From DAIDKA01 sp963726995 (GTDB lineage Bacteria > Pseudomonadota > Gammaproteobacteria > Steroidobacterales > Steroidobacteraceae), in the NCBI GenBank assembly GCA_963726995.1, contig CAVSEP010000006.1:372001-436000 (forward strand): a stretch of DNA of 64,000 nt, in the 5' to 3' direction. Position 1 is the first letter of the stretch. Each line of letters opens with the position of its first letter. Positions 33,450 to 41,264 of this stretch are shown one piece after another. The translations under genes and the position numbers were made by a program. Under the pieces are notes generated by a model. It saw only the letters and a list, made by a program, of their open reading frames with translations, ran no database searches and was not told the origin of the DNA.

Positions 33450-35309
33450 TCAGCGCCCCTCGACGCTGAAGGCCAGCAGCACGTTGCCCGGTTCCCCGAC
33501 GATGCGGCCATAGCCGGAGTTCACGAACAGCATGCCCCCGACCAGGGTGGCACCGCCATTGTCCAGCGAGCCGCCCGCCGCGGGCACGCCATTCACCGTG
33601 GTGTAGGCCTGCGCGGTGTCCACATCCCAGATGACGCGGCCATCGCCGGTGGCATAGGCCCGCAGATGTCCGTCCTCGGAGCCCGAGAACACCACGCCCG
33701 GCATGGCCGTCACCGCCTGCGATTGCGCGGCGAGGCAATTGCGCGGGCCCCAGCTGCACACGGCCGGCGGCGGCGCGGCCCGCCACAGCTGCTTGCCGTC
33801 CAGAAGCCGCAGCGCCACCAGCCCGCCCGGCGGAGCCTGGGTGGCCGCGGCATCAGACACCGGCGCGTACAGGGCCTGTGCATCCGCGGCACTGCCCCAC
33901 TCGATGCCGCCCAGGCTACTGCCCGCGCCCACCTGCGCATGCCAGCGCTCCTGGCCGGTGGCCGGATCCAATGCATAGACCCGCCCGGATTTCTCTCCCG
34001 TGAGCAGCAGGCGCTCGCCGTTAGCCAGCGTCTTGAGGATCGGCGAGGTGCCGAAATCCACGTCCGGCCCCAGGGTCTTGGGACAGTTGCCCTGTCCCGC
34101 CGTGCCCGGCGCATCGCAGCCGACGATGTAGTTGTCATGTGGTCGCAGCTGATTCGCCCAGGCCACCGCGCCGCTGCTCATGTGCAGGGCGAGAATCGAG
34201 TCCGTGCGGGGCGCCGGCACATCGGTGTAGGAATTCCCGGTGCCCACGTACAGCAGGTCATGCTCGGGATCGAGCGTCGGGGCGGACCAGACCGATCCGC
34301 CTGCCGGTCCATACAGCTGCGTGCCCGCCTGATTCTTGCGGTACGGCCGGGGCGGCTGCGCAATGGTGTAAGTGCGCCAGATCACCCGTCCGGTGCTGAT
34401 ATCCAGCGCCGCGACGCTGCCCCGGAACCGGCAGCACTCGTAGTTCGGAGCGGGCGCGGAGAGCTCCTCCAGCGATGACACCGGCACGTACAGACGCTGG
34501 CCGTAGTACACCGGCGTGCCGGTGATGCGCGCCGACGGGTGCGGATCAAGCCGGCGCTTCCACAGCAATCGCCCCTGATCCGCATCCAGGGCATACACGA
34601 GACTCGAATCATCCCCGATCAGCACGCGCAGCGCCCCGTGTACCCGAACGAGGGTCACGGCCGTGCGAACCGGCGCCTCGGCATCGAAAGTCCAGTACGT
34701 GCAGCCGGACTTCGCGTCCAGGGAATAGACACGGCCACTGGAGCTGGTCACGTAGACGCGGCCGCCGACCAGCGTCGGTTGTCCATAGACGTACGTGGCG
34801 CGATAGCCGAAGGCCCACTTGAGCTTCAGACGCGGCACGTCGCCGGCCGCCAGTCCCGGTTCGCCCTGGAAGCGGGTGTTCGCGAGGTTCTGGCCCCAGC
34901 CATTCCAGCCCGGGCCGGAATCCCCCGCGGCCTTGGCCGGCGCGGCACAGGAATTCGTTTCTGCGACCGGCGTCAGCCGGCCGGTCGGCGCCTTGCCCGT
35001 GAGATAGGTCGCGACCGCCACCCGGTCGTTCATGCTCAAGCCGCCGGCCTGGGCGCGCATCAGTCCGCCGGTGAGTGTCTGCATGACCTCATCGGCCGAG
35101 CGCCGCGCAATCGTGGCGCGCGGCGGTATCCGATCCTTGGGATGATCGTGGCAGGCGGCGCAATTCTGCTGGTACAGCTGTCCGGGATCCGCGGTGGGCG
35201 GCCCGTCGCTGGTACCCGCCCGTGCGCCGACACCCAGCAGCGCCAGAGTTGAAGTGAGCGCCGTGAGCCAGGAGATCTGTCGGGTTCGCATCAGGGAGGA
35301 CTCCTTCAC
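33450..35309 (-). CDS. PQQ-type beta-propeller dehydrogenase with N-terminal cytochrome c (polyvinyl-alcohol dehydrogenase-like)
   Basis: A 619-residue secreted quinohemoprotein candidate. A signal peptide is followed by a cytochrome c domain with QQNCAACH (haem-binding Cys50, Cys53, His54), then a PQQ-type beta-propeller with repeated blade motifs (YGQPTLVGGRVYVTSSSGRV, LYVPVSSLEEL, VYALDPATGQERWHAQVG). The order and the blade sequences recall polyvinyl-alcohol dehydrogenases, which pass electrons to cytochrome c in the periplasm. The natural substrate, probably an alcohol, is not known. Its ATG overlaps the upstream gene stop by 4 bp. No PQQ biosynthesis genes are seen nearby. Confidence 0.82.
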   Translation of the reverse strand: MKESSLMRTRQISWLTALTSTLALLGVGARAGTSDGPPTADPGQLYQQNCAACHDHPKDRIPPRATIARRSADEVMQTLTGGLMRAQAGGLSMNDRVAVATYLTGKAPTGRLTPVAETNSCAAPAKAAGDSGPGWNGWGQNLANTRFQGEPGLAAGDVPRLKLKWAFGYRATYVYGQPTLVGGRVYVTSSSGRVYSLDAKSGCTYWTFDAEAPVRTAVTLVRVHGALRVLIGDDSSLVYALDADQGRLLWKRRLDPHPSARITGTPVYYGQRLYVPVSSLEELSAPAPNYECCRFRGSVAALDISTGRVIWRTYTIAQPPRPYRKNQAGTQLYGPAGGSVWSAPTLDPEHDLLYVGTGNSYTDVPAPRTDSILALHMSSGAVAWANQLRPHDNYIVGCDAPGTAGQGNCPKTLGPDVDFGTSPILKTLANGERLLLTGEKSGRVYALDPATGQERWHAQVGAGSSLGGIEWGSAADAQALYAPVSDAAATQAPPGGLVALRLLDGKQLWRAAPPPAVCSWGPRNCLAAQSQAVTAMPGVVFSGSEDGHLRAYATGDGRVIWDVDTAQAYTTVNGVPAAGGSLDNGGATLVGGMLFVNSGYGRIVGEPGNVLLAFSVEGR

Positions 35310-36247
35310 TTCGCGGACGAGCCGGCCCAGGGCGTCGGCATGTTGTACGGCACGGTCGTAAAGACCGCCTCGACCTGCTGGATCTTCCCGGCGCGGATCT
35401 TGAACGTCTCGAGCAGGCAGTAGCTGTGGGGGTGACGGAAGATCTTCGAGGTGGCCGTGCGCCCATCGCTCAACTTGTAGTCTCCCACCCGGCCCTCATG
35501 ATCGATGAAGCCCGCCGCCATGACCAGACCGCGCTCCGGGTCGACGACCAGGAAGCGCCGCGAGCGCAGCCGGTCATCGAACCAGTACCAGCCGAGTTTG
35601 AATTGCTGCCCGCAACCCAGGTGGGTGATGTCCCCCCAGGTGTCATCCTTGCGGTTGGTGGTCTGAAAGCCATCCTCGCGGCGGTTGCAGTCGTCGGTGA
35701 ATGCCGCGTGCATCGTGCCGTCGTTGCGCTGGATGGTCTCGAAATAGCCATTGGCGATGCTGATCATGCGTTCGCGGCTGCTGCGTTCGGCGACCGGCAG
35801 GATCTCATTGAGCACCGGCAGAGGATGAAGGTCCGCGGTGACGAAGGGGACGCCGGCCTCCTGGGGTCGCGCCACGATGGTCTCGGCCTCGCTGATCAAC
35901 CCGTCGCGCACCCGCAGGCGCACGGCGAACGGTGCGCTGGTATCGGTCTCACGCACCACACCGTAGAAGGCCACGCTGCCCGTTTGCGGGTCGGCGAATC
36001 GCAGGTCGTAGTCGCCCAGGGCCGTGATCGTGCCCCACATCCCGTCGCCGGGCCGCAGCAGCACATTGTTTTCGCTGGTGCGCGCGCCCGGGGCGAATCC
36101 CGCCTTCGAGGCATCGCCCGCCTTGAGCGCCGCGAGATAGTGGTCCAGGACCGTGTAGAGGCAGCCGCGGTCGCAGGCGGGCGCCGCCGCCGCAGCGGTG
36201 GTGATGAGCAGCCCTGTACAGGCCGCCGCGAGAACTGCACGAAGCAT
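35306..36247 (-). CDS. Secreted protein of unknown function, paired with PQQ dehydrogenase
   Basis: A 313-residue protein with a signal peptide (MLRAVLAAACTGLLITTAAA). It appears to hold two SnoaL/NTF2-like half domains: a first with CLYTVLDHYLAALKAGDASK and a second with RMISIANGYFETIQRNDG, each a helix leading into beta-strands. A periplasmic or surface location is likely. Translational coupling with the dehydrogenase (ATGA overlap at 35306-35309) suggests a joint role, perhaps in substrate binding or stability. The fold assignment is tentative. Confidence 0.7.
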   Translation of the reverse strand: MLRAVLAAACTGLLITTAAAAAPACDRGCLYTVLDHYLAALKAGDASKAGFAPGARTSENNVLLRPGDGMWGTITALGDYDLRFADPQTGSVAFYGVVRETDTSAPFAVRLRVRDGLISEAETIVARPQEAGVPFVTADLHPLPVLNEILPVAERSSRERMISIANGYFETIQRNDGTMHAAFTDDCNRREDGFQTTNRKDDTWGDITHLGCGQQFKLGWYWFDDRLRSRRFLVVDPERGLVMAAGFIDHEGRVGDYKLSDGRTATSKIFRHPHSYCLLETFKIRAGKIQQVEAVFTTVPYNMPTPWAGSSAK

Positions 36248-36287
36248 GGGACCCCCTCCCAGTCGATCTTGGGTCCCTAGTCTAACC

Positions 36288-38147
36288 TCAGGCGGGGGTT
36301 TCCGCGGCGCTGCGCGCGGCTGCGGGGCGGATCGCGAAGCGGAAGCGCGCCTTGCCCACGATCACCAGGTCTCCGTCGTTGAGGATCTCGCGGCTGACGC
36401 GCTGACCGTTGACGTGGATACCGTTGGTGCTGTTCAGGTCCTCGATGACGGTCTGCTGGCCATTGACCAGCAGCACGGCGTGATGCCGGCTGATGTAACT
36501 CGCGTCGATCTGCAGGTCATTGTCGGGCGTGCGGCCGATGGTCGTCTTGCGGCCCAGGACATGGACCACCTCGTGGCCATCCTGCGAGCGCACCAGCAGG
36601 CGCACGCCGCTCTCGCGCAGGCCCTCGTGGGTACCCGAATTGCCCGGCGCAAGGGAACGGATGCTGCGCTGGATGTTGTCCACCAGCGCCGAACTGTGCG
36701 CCGCCTCGGTCTCCAGCCGCTGCATCAGTGAGTCGCGCTCATCCAGCCAGCGTCGCGCATCGGCGATCTCGGCCTGCATCTGCGAATTGATGCGCGTCAG
36801 TTCCTCGACCCGCATGTTGCGCGAACGGACTTCGGACTCCAGCCGGTTGATCGCCTCCTCGGACACCCGCAGGTCGTTTTCCGCGATCGCGATCAGCTCC
36901 TGGCTGAGCCGGTTGCGCTCGGCCTCGGCGCTGATGGCCTGCGCCTGGGTCGCCACCTGCGCCGCCAGCGTCGCGATCTCCGCTTCCCGCGTCTGCAGTT
37001 GGCTCAGCCGATTCGCGTGTTCGGAAGTGATCTGCTGCACGGCGGCCACGTGTCCGGAGGTCTCTTCACGCAGCTCCGCCAGCTCGGTCTGCAGCGCCAG
37101 CTTCTGCGCGACCAACCCGGAGTGGCTCTCCTGCAGTTCGCTGTGCGCGGCCGCCGCGATCCGCAGGGCCTGTGCGTGCGCCTCATTGGCTGCCACGGCC
37201 TGCGACTCGAGTTCCGCGATTCGGGCGGCGCGCGCGTCGCTCTCCTGACGCAGCGCCTGCAGCGTCTTGTTCAGTTCATCGTTGCTGCGGGCGATGGCGC
37301 CGGCCTCGTCCGCGCGCAGACCGAGCTTGGAATTCAGCGCGGCCACTTCGGCCTCGAGCTGGTTCACCCGCCCGGCGCGCTCCTCCAGGTCCCGGGTCAG
37401 CTCCGCCGCCCGTGCGGCATTGCGCGCCAGGTCGGCCGCAATCCGGGCCTGTTCCTGGTCGCGATCCACGATCTGCTGGTCCAGCCCGCGCAGCATCGAA
37501 TCAAAGACGCCGCGGCGGCCTTCCAGGCAATGCAGCGACTCGAGATGCGCGGCACCCTGGGTCTGCAGCTGCTCGACCCGCTGCCAGGATGCCTTCAGCG
37601 ACGCCTCGTGGCTGGCGACCAGCGTCGCGCTGCGCGTGGCCTCGGCGGCGGCATCGCGCAGCGCTTCATCGCGCTGCCGCAGGGATTCGCGCAGGCCCTC
37701 GATCTGCGTAGTCGCCGCGGCCACCGCCGCGCGACTGCCGGTCAACTCGGCGGACAGCGACACGGCGCGCTCGGCGGCCGCCAGGCCCGCCTGGCGGGAT
37801 TCGGCCAGCTCCGCCTCTATCATGGTCAAGCGTTCGCCCTTCGCGGCCAGCCGTGTCTCCAGTTCGGCGAGGTTGCTGGCCAGGGACTTCAGTTCCACTT
37901 CGAGCTTCGCGGCAAGACCTGCCGACTGTGACGGCGGTGCGGCGGGCTCGGCTGCGGCATCCGCCGCCGGATGGTTCAGCTGCGGCAGTACCGCCGTGTT
38001 CTGCGTCGGCGATGCCCAGGTGTCGGTACTGGACAGCGGATCCTGGCCGTGACGCGCTTCGTACGCGGCGATGTCCAGCACCGGCAACTCGGCGGTGATT
38101 TCCGCGTCAGCGGCGTTGCCCGTGAAGGAATGACTGGAGGCGTTCAT
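36288..38147 (-). CDS. Coiled-coil protein with C-terminal FHA domain
   Basis: A 619-residue cytoplasmic protein. Residues 1-70 are acidic and disordered. Residues about 75-480 form a long coiled coil rich in Ala, Glu, Arg and Leu. The C-terminal FHA domain (about 515-605) carries IGRTPDNDLQID, YISRHHAVLLV and LNSTNGIHVNGQ, with the Arg, Ser-Arg-His and Asn residues that bind phosphothreonine. Such proteins act as phospho-dependent scaffolds. No kinase or secretion genes are adjacent. It starts 15 bp after the alpha/beta hydrolase stop, so co-transcription is likely. Confidence 0.88.
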   Translation of the reverse strand: MNASSHSFTGNAADAEITAELPVLDIAAYEARHGQDPLSSTDTWASPTQNTAVLPQLNHPAADAAAEPAAPPSQSAGLAAKLEVELKSLASNLAELETRLAAKGERLTMIEAELAESRQAGLAAAERAVSLSAELTGSRAAVAAATTQIEGLRESLRQRDEALRDAAAEATRSATLVASHEASLKASWQRVEQLQTQGAAHLESLHCLEGRRGVFDSMLRGLDQQIVDRDQEQARIAADLARNAARAAELTRDLEERAGRVNQLEAEVAALNSKLGLRADEAGAIARSNDELNKTLQALRQESDARAARIAELESQAVAANEAHAQALRIAAAAHSELQESHSGLVAQKLALQTELAELREETSGHVAAVQQITSEHANRLSQLQTREAEIATLAAQVATQAQAISAEAERNRLSQELIAIAENDLRVSEEAINRLESEVRSRNMRVEELTRINSQMQAEIADARRWLDERDSLMQRLETEAAHSSALVDNIQRSIRSLAPGNSGTHEGLRESGVRLLVRSQDGHEVVHVLGRKTTIGRTPDNDLQIDASYISRHHAVLLVNGQQTVIEDLNSTNGIHVNGQRVSREILNDGDLVIVGKARFRFAIRPAAARSAAETPA

Positions 38148-38162
38148 GATGTGCGACTCGCT

Positions 38163-39008
38163 TTAGGCGCGGAGGAACTCCCGCAACACCGTGCTCAGCG
38201 GTGTCGCGGCGGACTCAAACAGATCGCTGCCGTAGATTTCCGCCAGCTCCACCACGCGCGCCTTCGGCAGCAATTCGCGCACGAGGTGTCCGGTGTGCTG
38301 CAGCCGCCCCTCGCGCGAGCGCACCAGCAGGGTGGGCTGAGTGATCAGGCGCAGACGCTCGTTGGCCGGATACTGCATGGCGGCCTGCATTCCCCACCAG
38401 GCCGTCGCTCCATTGGCCAACGTATCGGCGAATCCGTCGGCGACGCTCGCCAGCGGCGCGCTCTCGTGGACCGAGGTGCGGGTGCGATTCCATTCCACCA
38501 GCAGGTGGCTGCCATCGGCCAGGGGCGCCACCGGCCATGGCGCACGGCGAAAGCTTTCGCGCTCACTCTCGTCGGGGAGCGGCACTCCCATCAGCACCAC
38601 CCGACGCACGACGGTCGGCAGGGCCAGCGCCAACTCGGCGGCGACCAACGCACCGCTCTGGTAGCCGAGCACATCGATCTGGCGGAAGCGCATCGAAGCG
38701 CAGAAGTCTCCTACGGCACCGGCGTAGTCCGCGATGCCGGGCCGCGACGGCGGCGCATCCGAGTTGCCGAAGCCCGGCAGATCCGGCGCATAAACCGAGC
38801 GGTCCATGCCCATCAGTTGCAGCAGCGGCAGCACGCTGGCGCCGGAGCGCGGCGTGGCATGCAGGCACAGCAAGGAGGTGCCCTCATCGAAGCCGCCGCC
38901 GGGCGGAATCGCGTTGTGCACGTGCAGCTGGCCGTAACGGCATTCGAAATAACCGCGGCGCACCCGGGGTGCCACCGGCGGTGCGGGTTTTGCAGGACCC
39001 TTGGGCAT
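38163..39008 (-). CDS. Alpha/beta hydrolase fold protein
   Basis: A 281-residue alpha/beta hydrolase without signal peptide. The oxyanion region is CLHATPRSG, then APDLPGFGNSD, typical of this superfamily. The nucleophile elbow reads LGYQSGALVAAE with Ser118, but a Tyr replaces the usual small residue of G-x-S-x-G. The segment QPTLLVRSREGR is where the acidic residue normally sits. No confident catalytic His is seen in the C-terminal stretch. It may be a divergent hydrolase or one that lost activity. It leads the minus-strand run that continues with the FHA gene. Confidence 0.8.
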   Translation of the reverse strand: MPKGPAKPAPPVAPRVRRGYFECRYGQLHVHNAIPPGGGFDEGTSLLCLHATPRSGASVLPLLQLMGMDRSVYAPDLPGFGNSDAPPSRPGIADYAGAVGDFCASMRFRQIDVLGYQSGALVAAELALALPTVVRRVVLMGVPLPDESERESFRRAPWPVAPLADGSHLLVEWNRTRTSVHESAPLASVADGFADTLANGATAWWGMQAAMQYPANERLRLITQPTLLVRSREGRLQHTGHLVRELLPKARVVELAEIYGSDLFESAATPLSTVLREFLRA

Positions 39009-39071
39009 TCAGACTCCGACTTTAGGCAGTCGGGGCCACTATATAAGGATTCCGGGCGCTCTTTAAGGAAC

Positions 39072-39098
39072 GAGACACGGTACCTGGTACCAGGTCTC
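39072..39098. repeat. Imperfect palindrome in divergent promoter region
   Basis: GAGACACGGTACC and GGTACCAGGTCTC face each other across a single T: 11 of 13 positions pair, with GAGAC/GTCTC and GGTACC/GGTACC arms. It lies between the divergent alpha/beta hydrolase (start 39008) and small lipoprotein (start 39122) genes. It has no U-tract, so an operator fits better than a terminator. Confidence 0.45.
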
Positions 39099-39121
39099 AA
39101 ACTGCGCGCAGACTGATCAAA

Positions 39122-39391
39122 ATGGGCCAGGAGAACCCCAGGATGCGCACTACCGTGGACCGATGGACTGCCCGGCGGCTGAGCCTCATGGCACTGCCCC
39201 TATTCGCCGCAGGCCTGTGTGCAGGCTGCGGCCTGGCAGGCACGGCCGTGGCGACCGGCACCGGTGCGGCCGCGGAAGTGCAGCAGGCCCAACAGGCCAA
39301 GCAGACCGAAGACCGCGTCAAACGCCAACTTGACGAGGCGAACCGCGTCGCCGCCCAGCAGCGCAACGACGCGGAGTCGCAGGGAAAGTAG
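39122..39391 (+). CDS. Small lipoprotein
   Basis: An 89-residue product with a signal peptide and a lipobox near FAAGLCAGC (the Cys in LCAGC). The mature part is short, Ala/Gln-rich and helical (VQQAQQAKQTEDRVKRQLDE), probably forming a coiled coil at the membrane surface. A second ATG at 39143 (MRTTVDRW) would give 82 residues with the same lipobox. It resembles small envelope lipoproteins of Lpp-like size, but no family match is claimed. Confidence 0.65.
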   Translation: MGQENPRMRTTVDRWTARRLSLMALPLFAAGLCAGCGLAGTAVATGTGAAAEVQQAQQAKQTEDRVKRQLDEANRVAAQQRNDAESQGK

Positions 39392-39401
39392 CCGACCCTA
39401 C

Positions 39402-39605
39402 CTACTTGCCGCGACGCGCGGCCTTGCGCTTGGCTTTCACCGCGCGCTTAGGCTTCGGCTTGGTTTTCGCTTTTGACTTAATTGCAGTCCTGCCCTTGCG
39501 CCTGGCGGCCGCCTTCGCTTTTGGCGCCTTCTTCGCTTTGGCTTTGGGCTTGGCTTTCGTCTTCACCTTCGTCTTTGCCTTGGCCTTGGCTTTGGCCTTC
39601 GCCTT
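39402..39605 (-). pseudogene. Lys/Ala-rich tail of the VOC protein, displaced by a frameshift
   Basis: In the frame ending at 39402 the sequence encodes a strongly basic, repetitive tail (KAKAKAKAKTKVKTKAKPK, later TAIKSKAKTKPKPKRAVKA), similar to histone H1-like or AlgP tails. The upstream gene enters it in another frame and stops at 39563. Adding one T near 39604 would join both into a single Lys/Ala-rich tail of about 100 residues. Confidence 0.6.
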
Positions 39606-40498
39606 GCCTTCGCTTTCGCTTTCGGCTTGGCTTTGGGCTTGACCTTGCTCGGCGGCTTCGCGGCCACGGCAGGCTTGACCGCGGCGGCCGGCTTCACGGC
39701 GGCGGGTTTTGCGGCTTCCTTGGGTCCGTGCAATGCGACGGGCACGCCGTGCGAATCGACGACCTGAACGATCCAGTTGCCGCCGGGCACCTGATGCGGC
39801 CCATTGAGCACCTTGCCGCCCGCTGCAACGACCGCCTCGGCCGCGGCGACCACGCCGGGCACCGCCAGGTAGACCAGCCATCGCGGCCAGGTCGGCGGCA
39901 GATCCTTGCCGCGGATGAATGCACCGCCCATCTGCGTGGTGCCCTTGCCGAACAGGTAGTAGCTGCCGACATTGCCGCCCATTTCATGGGTGGCCACCAC
40001 GTCCCAGCCAAAAATGGCGTGGTAGAACTGCAGCGCCGCGCCAGGGTTTTCCGCCGTCAATTCGTGCCAGACCACAGGTCCTGAACCTGCTGCGGCGCCG
40101 TCTGCGGTCATTGAACCGCCCGGCTGGTAGAGGCCGATCGTGGCGCCCTGCGGATCGGCAATGACGGCGTAGCGGCCGCCGCCCTCCGGAATGGAGGTCA
40201 CCGGGTGCACCACCCGACCGCCGAGGGATTCAACCAAGGCGAGCGCCGCGGTGAGATCCGGCACGCCCACGTAGGTGAGCCAGTTCGGTCCCGCTTTGTC
40301 CGCCAGCGGATCCTTGCCCACGACGCGTGCGCCGCCCACCGGGCCCTGCGCGTTGCCGAGCATTGAATAACCGGCGTCGCCCTCGTAGGGAAACCGGCTC
40401 CAGCCCAGCACCTTGCCGTAGAAACCGGTACCCGCCTGGGGATCGGGGGTCAGCAATTCATGCCAGAGGTATTGGCCGAGGACCGCAGAGCTGCTCAT
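39563..40498 (-). CDS. VOC (glyoxalase/bleomycin-resistance) family protein with basic C-terminal tail
   Basis: Two VOC half-domains are visible: residues about 1-120 (LWHELLTPDPQAGTGFYGKV, then GRYAVIADPQGATIGLYQP) and about 128-255 (VWHELTAENPGAALQFYHAI, then NWIVQVVDSHGVPVALHGP). This layout matches the CFP-30-like VOC proteins. The start is the ATG at 40498 (MSSSAVLGQYLW); the ORF extends to 41197 but opposite a real gene. A basic tail follows the VOC fold (KPKAKPKAKAKARRRPK). The frame slips near 39604, so the tail shown here is truncated. VOC enzymes use a metal ion, but the substrate is unknown. Confidence 0.88.
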   Translation of the reverse strand: MSSSAVLGQYLWHELLTPDPQAGTGFYGKVLGWSRFPYEGDAGYSMLGNAQGPVGGARVVGKDPLADKAGPNWLTYVGVPDLTAALALVESLGGRVVHPVTSIPEGGGRYAVIADPQGATIGLYQPGGSMTADGAAAGSGPVVWHELTAENPGAALQFYHAIFGWDVVATHEMGGNVGSYYLFGKGTTQMGGAFIRGKDLPPTWPRWLVYLAVPGVVAAAEAVVAAGGKVLNGPHQVPGGNWIVQVVDSHGVPVALHGPKEAAKPAAVKPAAAVKPAVAAKPPSKVKPKAKPKAKAKARRRPKPRPRQRRR

Positions 40499-40681
40499 CG
40501 TGAATCCCCTTTGGCGCGAAACCCGCGCGAAGATGAGTGACTCTAAATCGCGGACGGCAGCCGGTTCAACCTCTGCGGTGACGTGACACGCGTCGCAGCT
40601 GCAGCATCTCGCCCGGCCGCCGGCAGCCCCAGGGGCGAGAATGAGGGACCTGAAGGCCGCAGGACCCCTCCGGATACGCCC

Positions 40682-41260
40682 ATGCACAGGACCTCGACGC
40701 CGACCCGCCTGATCGCCGCATTGCTGGCCCTGCAGCTGCTGCTCGTCGCCTGCGCCTCGCACCGGCCCGTCCCGGAGGCTGCCGCGGATGCCAACCTGCC
40801 GCCACCCGGGGACTATCGCGGATTCTCCGGTACCCACTGGCCGTGGGACTTCGACGTGCGCTCCGGTCATTGCGACCACCGGCGCATCACCGTGAGCCCC
40901 AAGCGCAGCGATGCGATCGCCAGTCTCGGCCAGCGCCGCTCGCTGAATCGCAGCGCGGCCATGCTGGTCGGGGCGCATGTCCCGGATCTGCTGCCGACGA
41001 AATTCGACACCGAAATGGATGAAGCGGACCGGGCCTGCATGGGCCAGGTGCTGGAACTGGCCGCCAGCGGCCATTGGGTCCGCTGGGACAACGGCGCCAC
41101 CGGCATGCACTACGAGATGCGGCCGGATGCCGGTCGCGACGGCATCGCCGGAGCCTGTCGCGGTTTCCGCCTCAAGGAGTCGGGCAACTACCAGCACGCC
41201 AAGCGCCGCGCCATGGCCTGCGAATCAGGCCCGGGCCTGTGGCAGCTGTCGGGCCTGTAG
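40682..41260 (+). CDS. Lipoprotein, RT0821/Lpp0805 surface antigen-like
   Basis: A 192-residue protein starting MHRTSTPTRLIAALLAL with a lipobox LLVAC, so an outer-membrane or periplasmic lipoprotein. The C-terminal half (MGQVLELAASGHWVRWDNGA, then GIAGACRGFRLK and GPGLWQLSGL) follows the pattern of the 17-kDa/Lpp0805-type surface antigen domain. The family assignment is moderate. The stop lies 4 bp from the convergent ilvB stop. Confidence 0.65.
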   Translation: MHRTSTPTRLIAALLALQLLLVACASHRPVPEAAADANLPPPGDYRGFSGTHWPWDFDVRSGHCDHRRITVSPKRSDAIASLGQRRSLNRSAAMLVGAHVPDLLPTKFDTEMDEADRACMGQVLELAASGHWVRWDNGATGMHYEMRPDAGRDGIAGACRGFRLKESGNYQHAKRRAMACESGPGLWQLSGL

Positions 41261-41264
41261 ATCT

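Noticed and set aside
39402..39881. Separate histone H1-like gene in the minus frame 39402-39881
   Set aside because: Its first half is a shadow of the VOC gene. Only the last 68 residues are convincing, and they fit better as the displaced tail of that gene.
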